This document shows, piece after piece, positions 55,316-64,000 of a stretch of 64,000 nucleotides of DNA. Both the position numbers and the translations under genes were made by a program. This stretch comes from Alteromonas aestuariivivens (GTDB taxonomy: Bacteria > Pseudomonadota > Gammaproteobacteria > Enterobacterales > Alteromonadaceae), in the NCBI RefSeq assembly GCF_003367475.1, contig NZ_QRHA01000009.1, forward strand, positions 62,001 to 126,000. Direction: 5' to 3'. Numbering within the stretch: position 1 is the first letter of the stretch; each line of letters begins with the position of its first letter. The notes below the pieces were generated by a model. That model did no database searches and was not told the origin of the DNA. It saw only the letters and a list, made by a program, of their open reading frames with translations.

Positions 55316-56779
55316 GTGCAGTACAACGGGTGCTGGCAGGTAAAGAATTTGAGTAAAAAAATAAACAGTCCGGATAGCAATTACACCCAGCAAATTAAAA
55401 ATATCATTGAGGTAGTATTTCCAAAAGACTCAGGCTTTGGTTCCGTCTATGAAGATGCCCGGCATTATTTCGGTGTTACCCCGTCACTGATAGATGAAAT
55501 ACGGCAGTTGAAAGCACGAATTGACGACTACCAGGCCGCCGATAAAAATACGCCGCTGGTTGATGAGTTGAAAAGGAAGCTGAAAACCTGTCGTGCAAAA
55601 CTCGAAGACGAGCGAATTGCGCGATTGCATCGAATTCGCCAGATTGCGCTTCAGATCCTAGAACTCAGTGAAGGCGATACGTACGAAGAAACTCAACACC
55701 TCAGTGCTAAATTTCTGGGTACCATCATGCTCACCACACGTGGCGCAGTGCCCAATTTTCAGCGCTATCACCAAAGATTGAAACCACTTTATAAAGTGGT
55801 GCTGGGTTTGCGTCTGACCGATAAGCTGATTGCGGATGAAATCATCAGTCACCCCTATCTGTTTAACTATCGGGAAGCACTCAGTCGATATCAGGGAAAT
55901 CGTCACTGGCGTGAACGCTGGCAGGAGGAAGTGGCCATTCCTTTAGTCATGGGCGCCCTATTACAGGACATTGGCCTGCAAAGCCCAACCGCACTGGATA
56001 TCCTGCATGGAGAAGACCGTGACAAAGATGAATTTCGGGTGCTCGACAACGACGAACGAAAACGTCTGCTCAAACTCAACTATCACTACACTCTCGACTA
56101 TCTGAAGAATGGTTTGGGGATCCCGGGCTATGTCGGCAATGACCGTACCGAGCGTGATGCCTTTATTGCCCGCCACAAAGCGGCCAACGAATTTATGATT
56201 GAAGTGGTTAAAGACGCCTTTGTGTCAAAATCAGGCATTGGGGAACTGCTGAAAATTCCACAGATTTACGTTTCTATTTTACTGTCTACCAAACCGGATT
56301 ACTCGCGTAAATCGCTGCCAAAAGGCTATATGCTAATTGAGCAACTGGCTAAGAAAGGGTCGCTTAACGCAGCCCTGGCAGAAGCCTTTATAAAGATTGT
56401 TGGTTATTTCCCACAGGGTTTTGGCATCACCTACATTCCCCGTAACGAAAAAGGTTTTGAGCGGGAACAGTACGAGTGTGCGATTGTCACGCAGCTTAAC
56501 CCGGAACATCCTGCTGAACCGGTATGCCGCGCAGTTACTCGAAACCTCACCTATATTTCATCTGGTGGTGACGAAGTTATCAGACGCTCAAGCAATCTTT
56601 TCTTTCCGGCAAACCGAAAAAAACTGATGCGCATTGGCCGTGAGCGGCTGCAGGAAATCATGAGCCTGCTTTCCAAAGATTTTAATCCGGAAGACGTTGA
56701 CGAACTCATCCCCAGCTATTGGGAACCAAGTAACTTTTTTGCAACCAAAAAGCACCAAAACTTGTGGAACAAGGGTTAA
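55316..56779 (+). CDS. Degenerate HD-GYP-like protein
   Basis: 487 residues from GTG 55316, with CGGAGG very close; a TTG at 55349 gives a more natural start (MSKKIN). A helical N-terminal part (about 1-120) leads to an HD-GYP-like region: ALLQDIG near residue 204 stands where LLHDIG is expected, and the later part (QIYVSILLSTKPDYSRKSLPKGYMLIEQL, FIKIVGYFPQGFGI) follows the HD-GYP C-terminal half. The metal His-Asp pair and the GYP loop are lost, so it is probably not a c-di-GMP phosphodiesterase; a sensing or scaffold role is possible. Confidence 0.65.
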   Translation: MQYNGCWQVKNLSKKINSPDSNYTQQIKNIIEVVFPKDSGFGSVYEDARHYFGVTPSLIDEIRQLKARIDDYQAADKNTPLVDELKRKLKTCRAKLEDERIARLHRIRQIALQILELSEGDTYEETQHLSAKFLGTIMLTTRGAVPNFQRYHQRLKPLYKVVLGLRLTDKLIADEIISHPYLFNYREALSRYQGNRHWRERWQEEVAIPLVMGALLQDIGLQSPTALDILHGEDRDKDEFRVLDNDERKRLLKLNYHYTLDYLKNGLGIPGYVGNDRTERDAFIARHKAANEFMIEVVKDAFVSKSGIGELLKIPQIYVSILLSTKPDYSRKSLPKGYMLIEQLAKKGSLNAALAEAFIKIVGYFPQGFGITYIPRNEKGFEREQYECAIVTQLNPEHPAEPVCRAVTRNLTYISSGGDEVIRRSSNLFFPANRKKLMRIGRERLQEIMSLLSKDFNPEDVDELIPSYWEPSNFFATKKHQNLWNKG

Positions 56780-56781
56780 AT

Positions 56782-56806
56782 AAAGGCATTCTCGAAAAGC
56801 CTTTTT
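56782..56806 (+). terminator. Intrinsic terminator after the HD-GYP-like gene
   Basis: AAAGGC (56782-56787) pairs with GCCTTT (56799-56804), followed by TT. Short stem of 6 bp with an 11-nt loop, 3 nt after the stop. Confidence 0.55.
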
Positions 56807-56822
56807 CGTGACTTAGCCCAAA

Positions 56823-57425
56823 CTAAGCTGAGTCCCCTTCTCCTTTTGACGACGCCTTAGATGCAGGGCCGGTTGTAGATGACTTGCGGCTGGCCGTGGT
56901 TTTTCGGGTTGCGCTTGCACGGCGAGTGGTCGTTTTTTTTGCCTCCGGAGCACTACCAGACAGTTTAGGAGTAGTTCCCGACTCTGCGTTCTCTGCGACT
57001 TTTTTTGCTGTGGATGTCTTACGTTTTGCTACAGATGAAACTTTGGTCTGGCGCTTTTTTTCCAGTGCCTGTTTGGCTGCGAGCAAGGCAACCTGTTCCA
57101 CTAACAGATCGACTTTTGCAGACAGCAGTGCCAGTTTTTGTTCTCGCCTGGAAACGGATTTCTTCAAACCGGGAACCAGAGCACGCAATGGATTGGTCAT
57201 AATTAAATCCTGGATGGTATGTACAAATGATGAGGGTTTTAACGTCATCCTGAGTTGCGCATCAATAGCCTCACCGCGGTGCTGAAGCTCATCAAGAAGT
57301 TCATGGGAAGCGTTAATTTTTGTATTCACGACCTCCGTGAAATACGCCAGGCGGGCGGCAACCAGGTCAGCCCCAGCTCCCACCCAGCCAGCAAGCGGTG
57401 AGCTCTGTTTATCTTCTTTGGCCAT
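56823..57425 (-). CDS. Phasin-like / PhaF-type protein with AKP-rich tail
   Basis: 200 residues from ATG 57425 with GGAG upstream; TTG 57446 is the alternative. A helical N-terminal part (about 10-120, heptad-like LLSAKVDLLVEQVALLAAKQALEKKR) is followed by a Lys/Ala/Ser/Thr-rich basic tail (KKTTTRRASATRKTTASRKS) like the histone-like tail of Pseudomonas PhaF. Probably a granule-bound protein that also binds DNA. Next to a phasin gene (105 nt). No PHA synthase is in the window. Confidence 0.7.
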   Translation of the reverse strand: MAKEDKQSSPLAGWVGAGADLVAARLAYFTEVVNTKINASHELLDELQHRGEAIDAQLRMTLKPSSFVHTIQDLIMTNPLRALVPGLKKSVSRREQKLALLSAKVDLLVEQVALLAAKQALEKKRQTKVSSVAKRKTSTAKKVAENAESGTTPKLSGSAPEAKKTTTRRASATRKTTASRKSSTTGPASKASSKGEGDSA

Positions 57426-57529
57426 CAATGACTCCATTCTGCCCAATTCATATAAACGGCTCCGTTACGAGTTGCCGTAACGAAAGGCTTTGCCTGTCAG
57501 AACAGGAAAAGCCATTGCCGCGACAGGTT

Positions 57530-57892
57530 TTACTTTTCTGCAGCCAGTTTGGCAACCGCGTCAGTCAATGCATCAACCTTGGCAGAAAGTTCTTCGATCT
57601 TCTGATCAGAGTGATCAACATCCAGACCTAATTTTTTACGCACTTCACTAACTCTGGACTCAACATCACTGGTGGTTTCTTTCAGCTTGGATTTAGCTCC
57701 GTCTTCCAGAGACTCACCTTTTTTCACTAACTCATCGAACATCTTGCTCGCTTCAGCGGACAGCTTTTCGTAACGGCCCGTTGCTTCTTCAACACTTTTG
57801 CCGTAAGCGCCCAAACCGGCTAACCAAATTTTGCGGGCAAACTCTTCAGCTTCAGAAAATTTAGATTTAATTGCTTCAGTTTTCGTGGCCAT
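57530..57892 (-). CDS. Phasin family protein (PhaI-like)
   Basis: 120 residues, strong AGGAGG ribosome site. Amphipathic helical protein: ARKIWLAGLGAYGKSVEEA is the Pfam phasin signature (PF05597), then coiled coil ending IEELSAKVDALTDAVAKLAAEK. Coats polyhydroxyalkanoate granules. The terminal heptad resembles that of the PhaF-type neighbour, allowing hetero-oligomers. Confidence 0.9.
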   Translation of the reverse strand: MATKTEAIKSKFSEAEEFARKIWLAGLGAYGKSVEEATGRYEKLSAEASKMFDELVKKGESLEDGAKSKLKETTSDVESRVSEVRKKLGLDVDHSDQKIEELSAKVDALTDAVAKLAAEK

Positions 57893-57982
57893 GGGATTTC
57901 CTCCTGGTATTGGAATTCACTAAACTGAGGTCAGGTTATTCATTTAAATTAGAAATCGCATACTAATTAATCAGGATAGTTA

Positions 57983-58245
57983 GGGCCTGTTGATCTTTGG
58001 TGTTCAATTTTGCAGCGAATTGTCATGCATTTATGCAAGGCAGAGACTGTGAAGTGTAGTCATCTACATGAACAGTCTCTAACGCAGCAGAAAAGCACGA
58101 CAAACGCTGCCTTTCGGGTTCACTCTGAGTGATTCCAGTGCTGCGTTGTTCGCCATATACTTAGCTGACTAAGCTTCATGGCTCTCGTCTTGCCCTGAAA
58201 TCACTCAGAGAGAACAAATTTCGAACAGCAAAGATCAACGGGCCC
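57983..58245. mobile_element. MITE-like palindromic element with TA flanks (IS630/Tc1-mariner type)
   Basis: Terminal inverted repeats of about 24 bp: GGGCCTGTTGATCTTTGGTG (from 57983) and its partner ending 58245 differ at 2 positions, and TA lies on both sides. Internal inverted repeats AGAGACTG/CAGTCTCT (about 58043-58080) and CTCTGAGTGATT/AATCACTCAGAG extend the fold, so a full-length cruciform or RNA hairpin is possible. No transposase ORF. Lies in the 381-nt gap between the phasin and VOC genes, with short AT-rich flanks. Confidence 0.75.
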
Positions 58246-58273
58246 TAGCCTTAAATCCGCACCCTATGCTTTA

Positions 58274-58654
58274 TTACTTCATCGAGTGCAAACCAAGAGT
58301 GTTGCCCTCTGAATCTTTTACCAGTGAAATAAAGCCATATTCACCAATTGCCATCTTGGCTCGAACTACCGACCCGCCCGATTGAGGAACCCTGCTCTCC
58401 TCAACTGCACAGTCCTCACAGGAAAAATAAACAATAATACTGTTCCCACCTGCGGGATAGCCCGGCATTCTGACCAAGGCTCCAGTGGCACCATAGGATT
58501 CCATATCGGAAGGAAAGGTCCACATTTCCAGGCCGTCGTCCGTTGGGTCCATCAAAGACTCAAACGTGACATTAAAAACACTTTCGTAAAAAGACCTGGC
58601 TCTTTGCATATCTTCAACATAGATTTCGAACCAGCCCACCGGGTTTGACGCCAT
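58274..58654 (-). CDS. VOC-family (glyoxalase/dioxygenase fold) protein
   Basis: 126 residues with AGGGT ribosome site. Two beta-alpha-beta-beta-beta modules of the VOC fold: WFEIYVEDMQRARSFYESVFNV at the start and AKMAIGEYGFISLVKDSEGNTLGLHS at the end. His/Glu metal ligands typical of glyoxalase I are not obvious. Same strand as fadR but separated by its terminator, so independent. Confidence 0.88.
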   Translation of the reverse strand: MASNPVGWFEIYVEDMQRARSFYESVFNVTFESLMDPTDDGLEMWTFPSDMESYGATGALVRMPGYPAGGNSIIVYFSCEDCAVEESRVPQSGGSVVRAKMAIGEYGFISLVKDSEGNTLGLHSMK

Positions 58655-58785
58655 CTTTCTACCCTCTCAAATTAATGCAAAATTCCACCCTGCCTGGCAT
58701 GCAAAGCAATTTTATGTGCCAGGACTTGCGCACGTTATTCAACTATAGAGCACATAGGATGCGGGTGCCGTATAATTTGACAGGC

Positions 58786-58810
58786 AAAAAAAAACCTCAG
58801 CAACTGAGGT
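58786..58810 (-). terminator. Intrinsic terminator of fadR
   Basis: On the minus strand ACCTCAG-TTG-CTGAGGT is followed by eight or more T. Starts 17 nt after the fadR stop codon. Confidence 0.9.
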
Positions 58811-58827
58811 CTTTTCGTCGTTTAAAT

Positions 58828-59541
58828 TTAATCAACCAAATCTTTGGGCATCTGGTCCCTAACCTGCTGCCATACCTTTCCACTTTCAATACCGTAATTA
58901 CGGATAAGCAGTGGAACTGCTTCATAGTCTCCCTGTTCGGCGACCGTCAACAATTCCTGATAAAAATTGCGCGCTACATCCCTGGCTGCCTGATGGGAAA
59001 AGAAGTATCCACCGATACGGGAGTACAACCCCCTGAAACCGTTCATCATGAGGACAAACACATTGTTATTTGATGCCAGTGCCAAATCATGGTTCATTTG
59101 ATAATCGAACTGGGCAAATGCAAGACCGTCCTCTTCGACGTCTTTGTATCGGGCAATGATTTCGGCGGACTCTTTTGGATTGTTTCTGATGGCTCCGCGA
59201 ATGAAAACAGCGCTCAGATTGGTTCGTGCAGCAAGCAAATTGTCAACCAGTTCAGGGATACCTTCCTGGTCCAAACGAGCTAACGTTTCCAGAATATTTA
59301 ACCCGCAGGTTTCCCAGAAATTGTTCACCTTGGTAGGTTTACCGTGCTGAATCGTCAACCAGCCATCTCTGGCCAGCCGCTGAAGGACTTCGCGCAGCGT
59401 AGTTCGGGTCACGCCGATCAACTCCGATAATTCGCGCTCCGCTGGTAAAATGGTTCCCGGTGGGAAACGGCCGCTCCAAATGGATTCGACAATATATTCC
59501 TCAGCAAAACCCGCTGGGCTCTGGGCCTTATAAATCATCAT
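58828..59541 (-). CDS. fadR: FadR, fatty acid metabolism regulator
   Basis: 237 residues (ATG 59541; the adjacent ATG 59538 gives MIYKAQSP, closer to E. coli). GntR-type winged helix (about 9-75) including [20 protein letters not shown], nearly identical to E. coli FadR, then the acyl-CoA-binding FCD/FadR_C domain (75-237). It represses beta-oxidation genes and activates fabB-type genes; long-chain acyl-CoA releases it from DNA. Divergent from nhaB, as in E. coli. A FadR-like site lies just upstream. Confidence 0.96.
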   Translation of the reverse strand: MMIYKAQSPAGFAEEYIVESIWSGRFPPGTILPAERELSELIGVTRTTLREVLQRLARDGWLTIQHGKPTKVNNFWETCGLNILETLARLDQEGIPELVDNLLAARTNLSAVFIRGAIRNNPKESAEIIARYKDVEEDGLAFAQFDYQMNHDLALASNNNVFVLMMNGFRGLYSRIGGYFFSHQAARDVARNFYQELLTVAEQGDYEAVPLLIRNYGIESGKVWQQVRDQMPKDLVD

Positions 59542-60354
59542 TATCTCGCCTGCACGTTCTTATTTTTCAAACTGATTGTACCAGATGAAAATTCTAATAC
59601 ACAAACTAATAATAGCTAATATACGTATTAACTTTGCTGCTAAAGTTGCCAAACGTAGTGCTATCAACGTTATCAATGCTGTTAGTTGAAATACCAACCT
59701 AGTGCATCTTAATTTGCGATAAGACAGCAAATTCCTTTTTGCTTAACTCTGCATTAGGAAGGCGTGATTTATACAGAGTTACAAATCCTTAAAAGCGAGA
59801 ACCCAGTCAACAATCCGCATTCCCAGCAAACCGGATTGAATGTTTTTAGTAACCAAAAGGCCAGTAGTTAAGCCCCGGATACGACTTCGCTGTTCGCTAA
59901 TCGCCTAAAACACAATGACTTTTCGAGTATATGCATCACAATACGGGATAAAAAACAAATTGGAAAGTGCATATTCTTAATAAACCGCTTTCTGAGGCTT
60001 GATTAGGGATCAGGCGGGGACAATGCCTGCCAGAAGGTGTTTTGTTCTTGACTGTCAACCACTCCACCGATAAAACAGCAAACAGATGGATTGAACCCTT
60101 CCAAATCAGGCATCAAATTCAAACTGTCAGTGCGATTCAGGTTAAAGCGCAAGCAATTGGCGTTGAAATGCCGTACTGTGTGTTGCCAATGGCTTTCTCA
60201 AGCGTTTTTTTTGCGGTAGGCTTAATCGCTTAAAAAATGTTTGCCGGAGAATTTCCGGTAAGAGCAAAACTTGAAATACGCATCGCAAAAACATAGCGAT
60301 CAAAAAACAATCAAGTCGTCTATGCGCCTACATGTTGTAGAAGGATAACAAACC
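59542..60354. other. Long divergent intergenic region fadR-nhaB
   Basis: 813 nt. It holds a candidate FadR site at 59570 and the promoters of both genes. No convincing gene: the 63-codon ORF near 60042 has no ribosome site or family resemblance. Two small hairpins lie near 60243-60259 (CCGGA/TCCGG) and 60282-60300 (ATCGC/GCGAT). Base composition is AT-rich from 59580 to 60000. Confidence 0.5.
59570..59586. promoter_or_regulatory. Candidate FadR operator
   Basis: AACTGATTGTACCAGAT matches the 17-nt consensus AACTGGTCNGACCAGTT at 12 of 16 defined positions. It lies 29 nt upstream of the fadR start, so autoregulation is likely. Confidence 0.5.
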
Positions 60355-61929
60355 ATGAACACTCTGCCTGTGGCTCTGTATCGAAATTTCCTCGGCCATG
60401 CTCCGGACTGGTATAAAAAAACCATCATCGCTTTTTTGATCCTCAACCCGTTTTTATTCATGGTTGACCCTTACATCGCAGGCTGGGCTCTGGTAATTGA
60501 GTTCATTTTTACCCTCGCAATGGCGCTTAAATGCTACCCTCTGCAACCTGGTGGTCTGTTGTTAATCGAGGCCATATTTATCGGTATGACATCCCCACAA
60601 CATATGCTTCACGAGATTGAAGTCAATCTGGAAGTGCTGTTATTGCTGGTATTCATGGTTGCAGGGATTTATTTTATGAAAGACCTGCTGATGTTCCTGT
60701 TCACCAAACTGGTGATTCGGGTGCGTAACAAAATGGTTTTATCCCTGTCATTCATTTTCGCTTCGGCGTTTTTGTCTGCCTTTTTGGACGCACTTACCGT
60801 CGTTGCAGTCATTATTAGCGTAGGATTGGGCTTCTACACCATCTACCACAAGGTTGCATCCGGAAAGGAATTCCATCACGACCATGACCATACTCATGAC
60901 GGGGGCGTAGAAGAACTAGGCAGGGACGACCTCGAAAACTTTCGCGCATTCTTACGCAACCTCATGATGCACTCTGCGGTGGGAACTGCATTGGGTGGGG
61001 TTATGACCATGGTGGGTGAACCACAAAACCTGATCATAGCCGATAAGGCTACGTGGGAATTTGGCGAATTTTTTCTGCGCATGTCCCCCATCACCATCCC
61101 CGTATTTGTGTGCGGATTACTGACTACCGTATTTTTGGAAAAAACCAAGCTGTTTGGCTATGGCGCACAGCTCCCCTCTGCAGTTCGTGCCATTCTGGTC
61201 GATTATGACTGCCATATGGACGATGAACGCACACCGAGAGACAAGGCCAGGCTTGCAGTGCAGGCCCTGATTGGTGTTTGGCTGGTTGTCGGGCTGGCAG
61301 GCCATTTTGCTTCTGTGGGGCTGATTGGGCTGTCCGTGATTGTTCTGGCTACCTCAATGAGTGGCATTATTGAAGAGCACGCATTGGGCAAAGCCTTTGA
61401 GGAAGCCCTGCCGTTTACGGCGCTGTTGTGTGTATTTTTTGGAGTTGTAGCCGTGATCATCGATCAGGGACTATTCAACCCGGTTATTCAGTGGGTATTG
61501 TCATTCGAAGGTAAAACCCAGCTGGTGATGTTTTATCTAGCCAATGGCGTGCTTTCAATGGTAAGTGACAACGTGTTTGTTGGCTCTGTTTACATTACCG
61601 AAGTAATGGCTGCACTGGAGCATGGACAAATCACCCGTGACCAGTTCGACCTGCTGGCCGTTGCCATTAACACAGGTACCAACCTGCCAAGCGTAGCTAC
61701 CCCAAATGGACAGGCGGCTTTCCTGTTCCTGCTCACTTCAGCTATAGCACCGCTGTTGAGATTGTCCTATGGCCGTATGGTGGTAATGGCATTACCGTAC
61801 ACCGTTGTACTGACCCTTGTTGGTCTGGCAGCCACTTACTTTGGCCTGCTCGATGCAACGGATATGTTGTATGAAATGCACCTGATCAATCACCACAGCG
61901 CCTCCGCTGCCGGTGCAGTAGCTCACTAA
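60355..61929 (+). CDS. nhaB: NhaB, Na+/H+ antiporter
   Basis: 524 residues, about 12 membrane helices. Exports Na+ in exchange for protons across the inner membrane. Family segments: [15 protein letters not shown] at the N-terminus, [33 protein letters not shown] and [22 protein letters not shown] His/Asp-rich cytoplasmic loop ([11 protein letters not shown]) lies near residue 173. AAGGA ribosome site 9 nt upstream. Upstream of dsbB in one unit, as in E. coli and Vibrio relatives. Confidence 0.96.
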   Translation: MNTLPVALYRNFLGHAPDWYKKTIIAFLILNPFLFMVDPYIAGWALVIEFIFTLAMALKCYPLQPGGLLLIEAIFIGMTSPQHMLHEIEVNLEVLLLLVFMVAGIYFMKDLLMFLFTKLVIRVRNKMVLSLSFIFASAFLSAFLDALTVVAVIISVGLGFYTIYHKVASGKEFHHDHDHTHDGGVEELGRDDLENFRAFLRNLMMHSAVGTALGGVMTMVGEPQNLIIADKATWEFGEFFLRMSPITIPVFVCGLLTTVFLEKTKLFGYGAQLPSAVRAILVDYDCHMDDERTPRDKARLAVQALIGVWLVVGLAGHFASVGLIGLSVIVLATSMSGIIEEHALGKAFEEALPFTALLCVFFGVVAVIIDQGLFNPVIQWVLSFEGKTQLVMFYLANGVLSMVSDNVFVGSVYITEVMAALEHGQITRDQFDLLAVAINTGTNLPSVATPNGQAAFLFLLTSAIAPLLRLSYGRMVVMALPYTVVLTLVGLAATYFGLLDATDMLYEMHLINHHSASAAGAVAH

Positions 61930-61951
61930 AAGAAAGTAAGGAAACATCTGC

Positions 61952-62470
61952 GTGATTCAGTTTATCAGCCGTTGGGCAGAGAAGAAGTCATCCTGGGCAC
62001 TGCTGTTTGTCTCTACACTAATACTGGAAGCCTGTGCTCTTTACTTCCAGTATGAAATGGGGCTGGCGCCTTGCATCATGTGTATATATCAGCGCACCGC
62101 GGTTTTTGGCATCATGCTCAGTGCGCTGATGGTCCTGATATACAACAACGGAATAACCCGGTTTCTGGCTTTCGCTGGTTGGGCTGTCAGCGCTGGCTGG
62201 GGCTGGCTGATCGCTCGTGAGCACATTGAAATTCTGAACGCCAGCAATCCGTTTTTTGCAAGCTGTGACATTGTTCCAAATTTTCCGTCCTGGCTACAAT
62301 TGCACGAATGGTTTCCAGCCATATTTGCTGCGACCGGTGATTGCCTCGAAGACAGCTGGCAGTTTCTGTCTATGGGGATGGCAGAATGGATGTGCGTTAT
62401 ATTTGCAATTTACGCACTATTGTTTGTTATTGTGTTTAGCTGTCGCTTGCTGGATAAAAAACCCTTTTGA
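61952..62470 (+). CDS. dsbB: DsbB, disulfide bond formation membrane protein
   Basis: 172 residues from GTG 61952. Four membrane helices. Re-oxidises DsbA and passes electrons to quinone. Cys pair CIMC (Cys41 and Cys44) and second pair Cys105 and Cys131, all present. 22 nt after nhaB; its stop overlaps the next start by 4 nt. Confidence 0.95.
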   Translation: MIQFISRWAEKKSSWALLFVSTLILEACALYFQYEMGLAPCIMCIYQRTAVFGIMLSALMVLIYNNGITRFLAFAGWAVSAGWGWLIAREHIEILNASNPFFASCDIVPNFPSWLQLHEWFPAIFAATGDCLEDSWQFLSMGMAEWMCVIFAIYALLFVIVFSCRLLDKKPF

Positions 62471-63015
62471 TAGACCTCAAAACACTGCCGTCAAGGTTAC
62501 CCCCGCTATCCAATGGTGAACATCAGGTAAGTATCCAAAGGGTAGCGGACAAACACAGCATGGCATTATGTGAAGCAGGTCAGGCATCTATCCATCACGT
62601 TCGCCCCTGGCTCGGCTCCGAGCTTTGCCCCGTTACGTTACCCGCAGCAAGACAGTGCATAGAAATCCTCAAGCAGCAACGTGAACAGGGTTACGGGATC
62701 ACGTATCTGTTACTGCATAATGAGCGTTGTCTGGGAATGGGCCTGATAAATTACATTCATCCGGTTCACAAAAGCGCTAATCTGGGCTTCTGGATCAGGC
62801 CGGATGCCTGTGGCAAAGGGCTGGCTGTTGGGCTGGCCCGAACTCTGGTTAAACTGGCCTTTTCGCAAATGGGTCTGCAACGTATTGAACTGCTGATTGA
62901 ACCCGGCAACAAATCCAGCCAGAGAGTAGCAATCAAACTGGGCGCAGAAAAAGAAGGTGTGTGTCGAAAACGAATATTCGGCCGAGATGCCCTGCTTTTC
63001 AGCCTGACAGACTGA
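62467..63015 (+). CDS. GNAT acetyltransferase, RimJ/RimL-like
   Basis: 182 residues from TTG 62467, overlapping the dsbB stop by 4 nt. Acetyl-CoA binding motif CGKGLAVGLARTLV and the N-KSSQRVAIKLGAEKEGV segment are those of RimJ/RimL N-acetyltransferases, which acetylate ribosomal proteins or other N-termini. The target is unknown. Last gene of the nhaB unit. Confidence 0.88.
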   Translation: MIDLKTLPSRLPPLSNGEHQVSIQRVADKHSMALCEAGQASIHHVRPWLGSELCPVTLPAARQCIEILKQQREQGYGITYLLLHNERCLGMGLINYIHPVHKSANLGFWIRPDACGKGLAVGLARTLVKLAFSQMGLQRIELLIEPGNKSSQRVAIKLGAEKEGVCRKRIFGRDALLFSLTD

Positions 63016-63021
63016 CACGAA

Positions 63022-63513
63022 TCAATCAATATCCTCCAGAGGCCAGAGCGCAATATAGTCCTCAAACTCCTCAAGATCGACGTCCGTTTCAAAAACGGTT
63101 TTACCTCGCACCGACATGCCAGCTCTGTGCATTGCCGCCTTCTTTCCCCGGTTGAGTAACGGGTGCCAGGATGGCAACCCCCGCCCTTCAAACAACCGGC
63201 GGTAGCTACAGCTTGTGGGCATGAAAAAAATGTCTTTCAGATTCTCTTTTGTAAGCTTGACACAGTCGGGAACCAATTGAGTGCGCTCGCTGTAGCGGGT
63301 GCAGGAGCAGGTTTTGGTATTCAGAAGAGAGCATACGATATTGGTATAATGAACCTGTTCCTCAGGATTAAGGGTATCTGTAGGGGCCGCCGCATCTACT
63401 TCGTCTTCAATGAATTTATGCAAACAACATTTTCCGCAGCCATCGCACAGGGATTCCCACTCCTGCTCGCTCATTTCCTGCAGTGATTTGGTTTCCCAGA
63501 ATTTATCAGTCAT
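63022..63513 (-). CDS. ycgN: YcgN, UPF0260 cysteine-cluster protein (YkgJ family)
   Basis: 163 residues. Cys-rich: CDGCGKCC near residue 23, then CSLLNTKTCSCTRYSERTQ and SCSYRRLFEGRGLPSWHPL, which suggest a metal or Fe-S site. In E. coli ycgN lies next to ycgM, as here. Its ATG overlaps the ycgM stop (ATGA), so the two are translationally coupled. Convergent with the GNAT gene, 6 nt apart. Confidence 0.92.
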   Translation of the reverse strand: MTDKFWETKSLQEMSEQEWESLCDGCGKCCLHKFIEDEVDAAAPTDTLNPEEQVHYTNIVCSLLNTKTCSCTRYSERTQLVPDCVKLTKENLKDIFFMPTSCSYRRLFEGRGLPSWHPLLNRGKKAAMHRAGMSVRGKTVFETDVDLEEFEDYIALWPLEDID

Positions 63514-64000
63514 AGCGAACTTACCCGGGTATGGACGTCGAGATACGGAGGGAGGGTCAAAACCAATTCATCTCCCTGGATGAGTGAAGCCACCCCTTTC
63601 GGGGTTCCGGTCAAAACAATATCGCCGGGATTAAGTGTAAACTCGTGAGACATCAATGCAATCAGAGACAATACATCGTACAGCATCATACCACTGTTGC
63701 CCTGCTGACGTACTTCAGCATTTACGGTAAGCGAAAACGGAATATCTGCCAGGTCTGAAAATTGCACAATCGGCACGAATCCGGATACCGGACAACTGGC
63801 ATCAAAGGCCTTTGCCCGCTCCCATGGGTGACCTTTGCTTTTTAACTCTGCCTGAACGTCTCTCAAGGTCAAATCCAACGCCAAGCCTATTCCATACAGC
63901 GCCGATTTCACTTGTGATGCTGAAGCACACTTCAGGCGTTGAGACACCAGTACCGCAAGTTCAAGTTCGTTATGGCATTCACCCTTATTGGTGGGTATCT
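63510..64000 (-). CDS. ycgM: Fumarylacetoacetate hydrolase family protein (YcgM), 5' end outside window
   Basis: Frame open to the window edge. Visible C-terminal part: PTNKGECHNELELAVL near the edge with the E-x-E metal pair, then ALYGIGLALDLTLRDVQAELKSKG, and GDIVLTGTPKGV. FAH-type hydrolases cleave C-C bonds of acylpyruvates or related beta-diketones with Mg2+ or Mn2+. The GTG at 63947 is internal, not the start. Confidence 0.9.
   Translation of the reverse strand, partial: IPTNKGECHNELELAVLVSQRLKCASASQVKSALYGIGLALDLTLRDVQAELKSKGHPWERAKAFDASCPVSGFVPIVQFSDLADIPFSLTVNAEVRQQGNSGMMLYDVLSLIALMSHEFTLNPGDIVLTGTPKGVASLIQGDELVLTLPPYLDVHTRVSSL

Noticed and set aside
60042..60233. 63-codon ORF upstream of nhaB
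   Set aside because: No ribosome site, no recognisable domain, within an AT-rich regulatory gap.

Overview
The window looks like chromosome of a marine, lipid-using gammaproteobacterium. Evidence is the FadR-NhaB-DsbB block, a RecN-BamE pair, PdxB-Asd-FimV, MnmC near YfcL and EpmC, a wax ester synthase, phasins, 2,4-dienoyl-CoA reductase and an ulvan lyase-like gene. A relative of Marinobacter, Hahella or Ketobacter would fit, but the genus cannot be fixed from the sequence. No phage, CRISPR array, rRNA or intact transposase was seen.

Layout. 1-1639 (-): secreted ulvan lyase-like beta-propeller, cut by the window edge. 2244-7022 (+): a 1592-residue protein of unknown function ending in a DUF2272-like domain. 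7127-14601 (-): a five-gene operon of haem oxidation enzymes: an animal-type haem peroxidase with a cyclooxygenase-like Tyr/His motif, a catalase-fold protein without the distal His, a small lipocalin-like protein, and two membrane-anchored RoxA-like dihaem cytochromes. 14823-21485: RNA repair locus with rtcR (-) and, divergently, a sigma-54 promoter, a leader of about 490 nt carrying three tandem tRNA-like sequences and other hairpins, then slipin, rtcB, rtcA and an RlaP-type nucleotidyltransferase.

21602-24643 (+): recN behind LexA-like boxes, bamE and a repeat lipoprotein. 24723-34512 (-): fimV, asd, pdxB, the yqiJ-yqiK flotillin pair and fabB. 34681-43601: mnmC (+), three tandem FlgO-like lipoproteins (-), epmC / ATP-NAD kinase-like / yfcL operon (-), and a divergent operon (+) of FFLEELY-type protein, thioesterase and retropepsin-like protease. 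43758-53536: ene-reductase, fadH with a divergent TetR gene, GMC oxidoreductase, an unknown gene, and a DUF445-TetR-WS/DGAT operon. 53791-58654: patatin-like phospholipase, a degenerate HD-GYP protein, two phasin-type genes, a MITE with TA flanks and a VOC protein. 58828-64000: fadR and divergent nhaB-dsbB-GNAT, then ycgN-ycgM (-) running off the end.

Two parts deserve most attention: the haem operon, which has the composition expected of an oxygenation cascade acting on a lipid or polyisoprenoid, and the RNA repair locus, whose own leader is made of tRNA mimics. The lipid theme recurs in FadR, FadH, FabB, WS/DGAT, patatin and the phasins.
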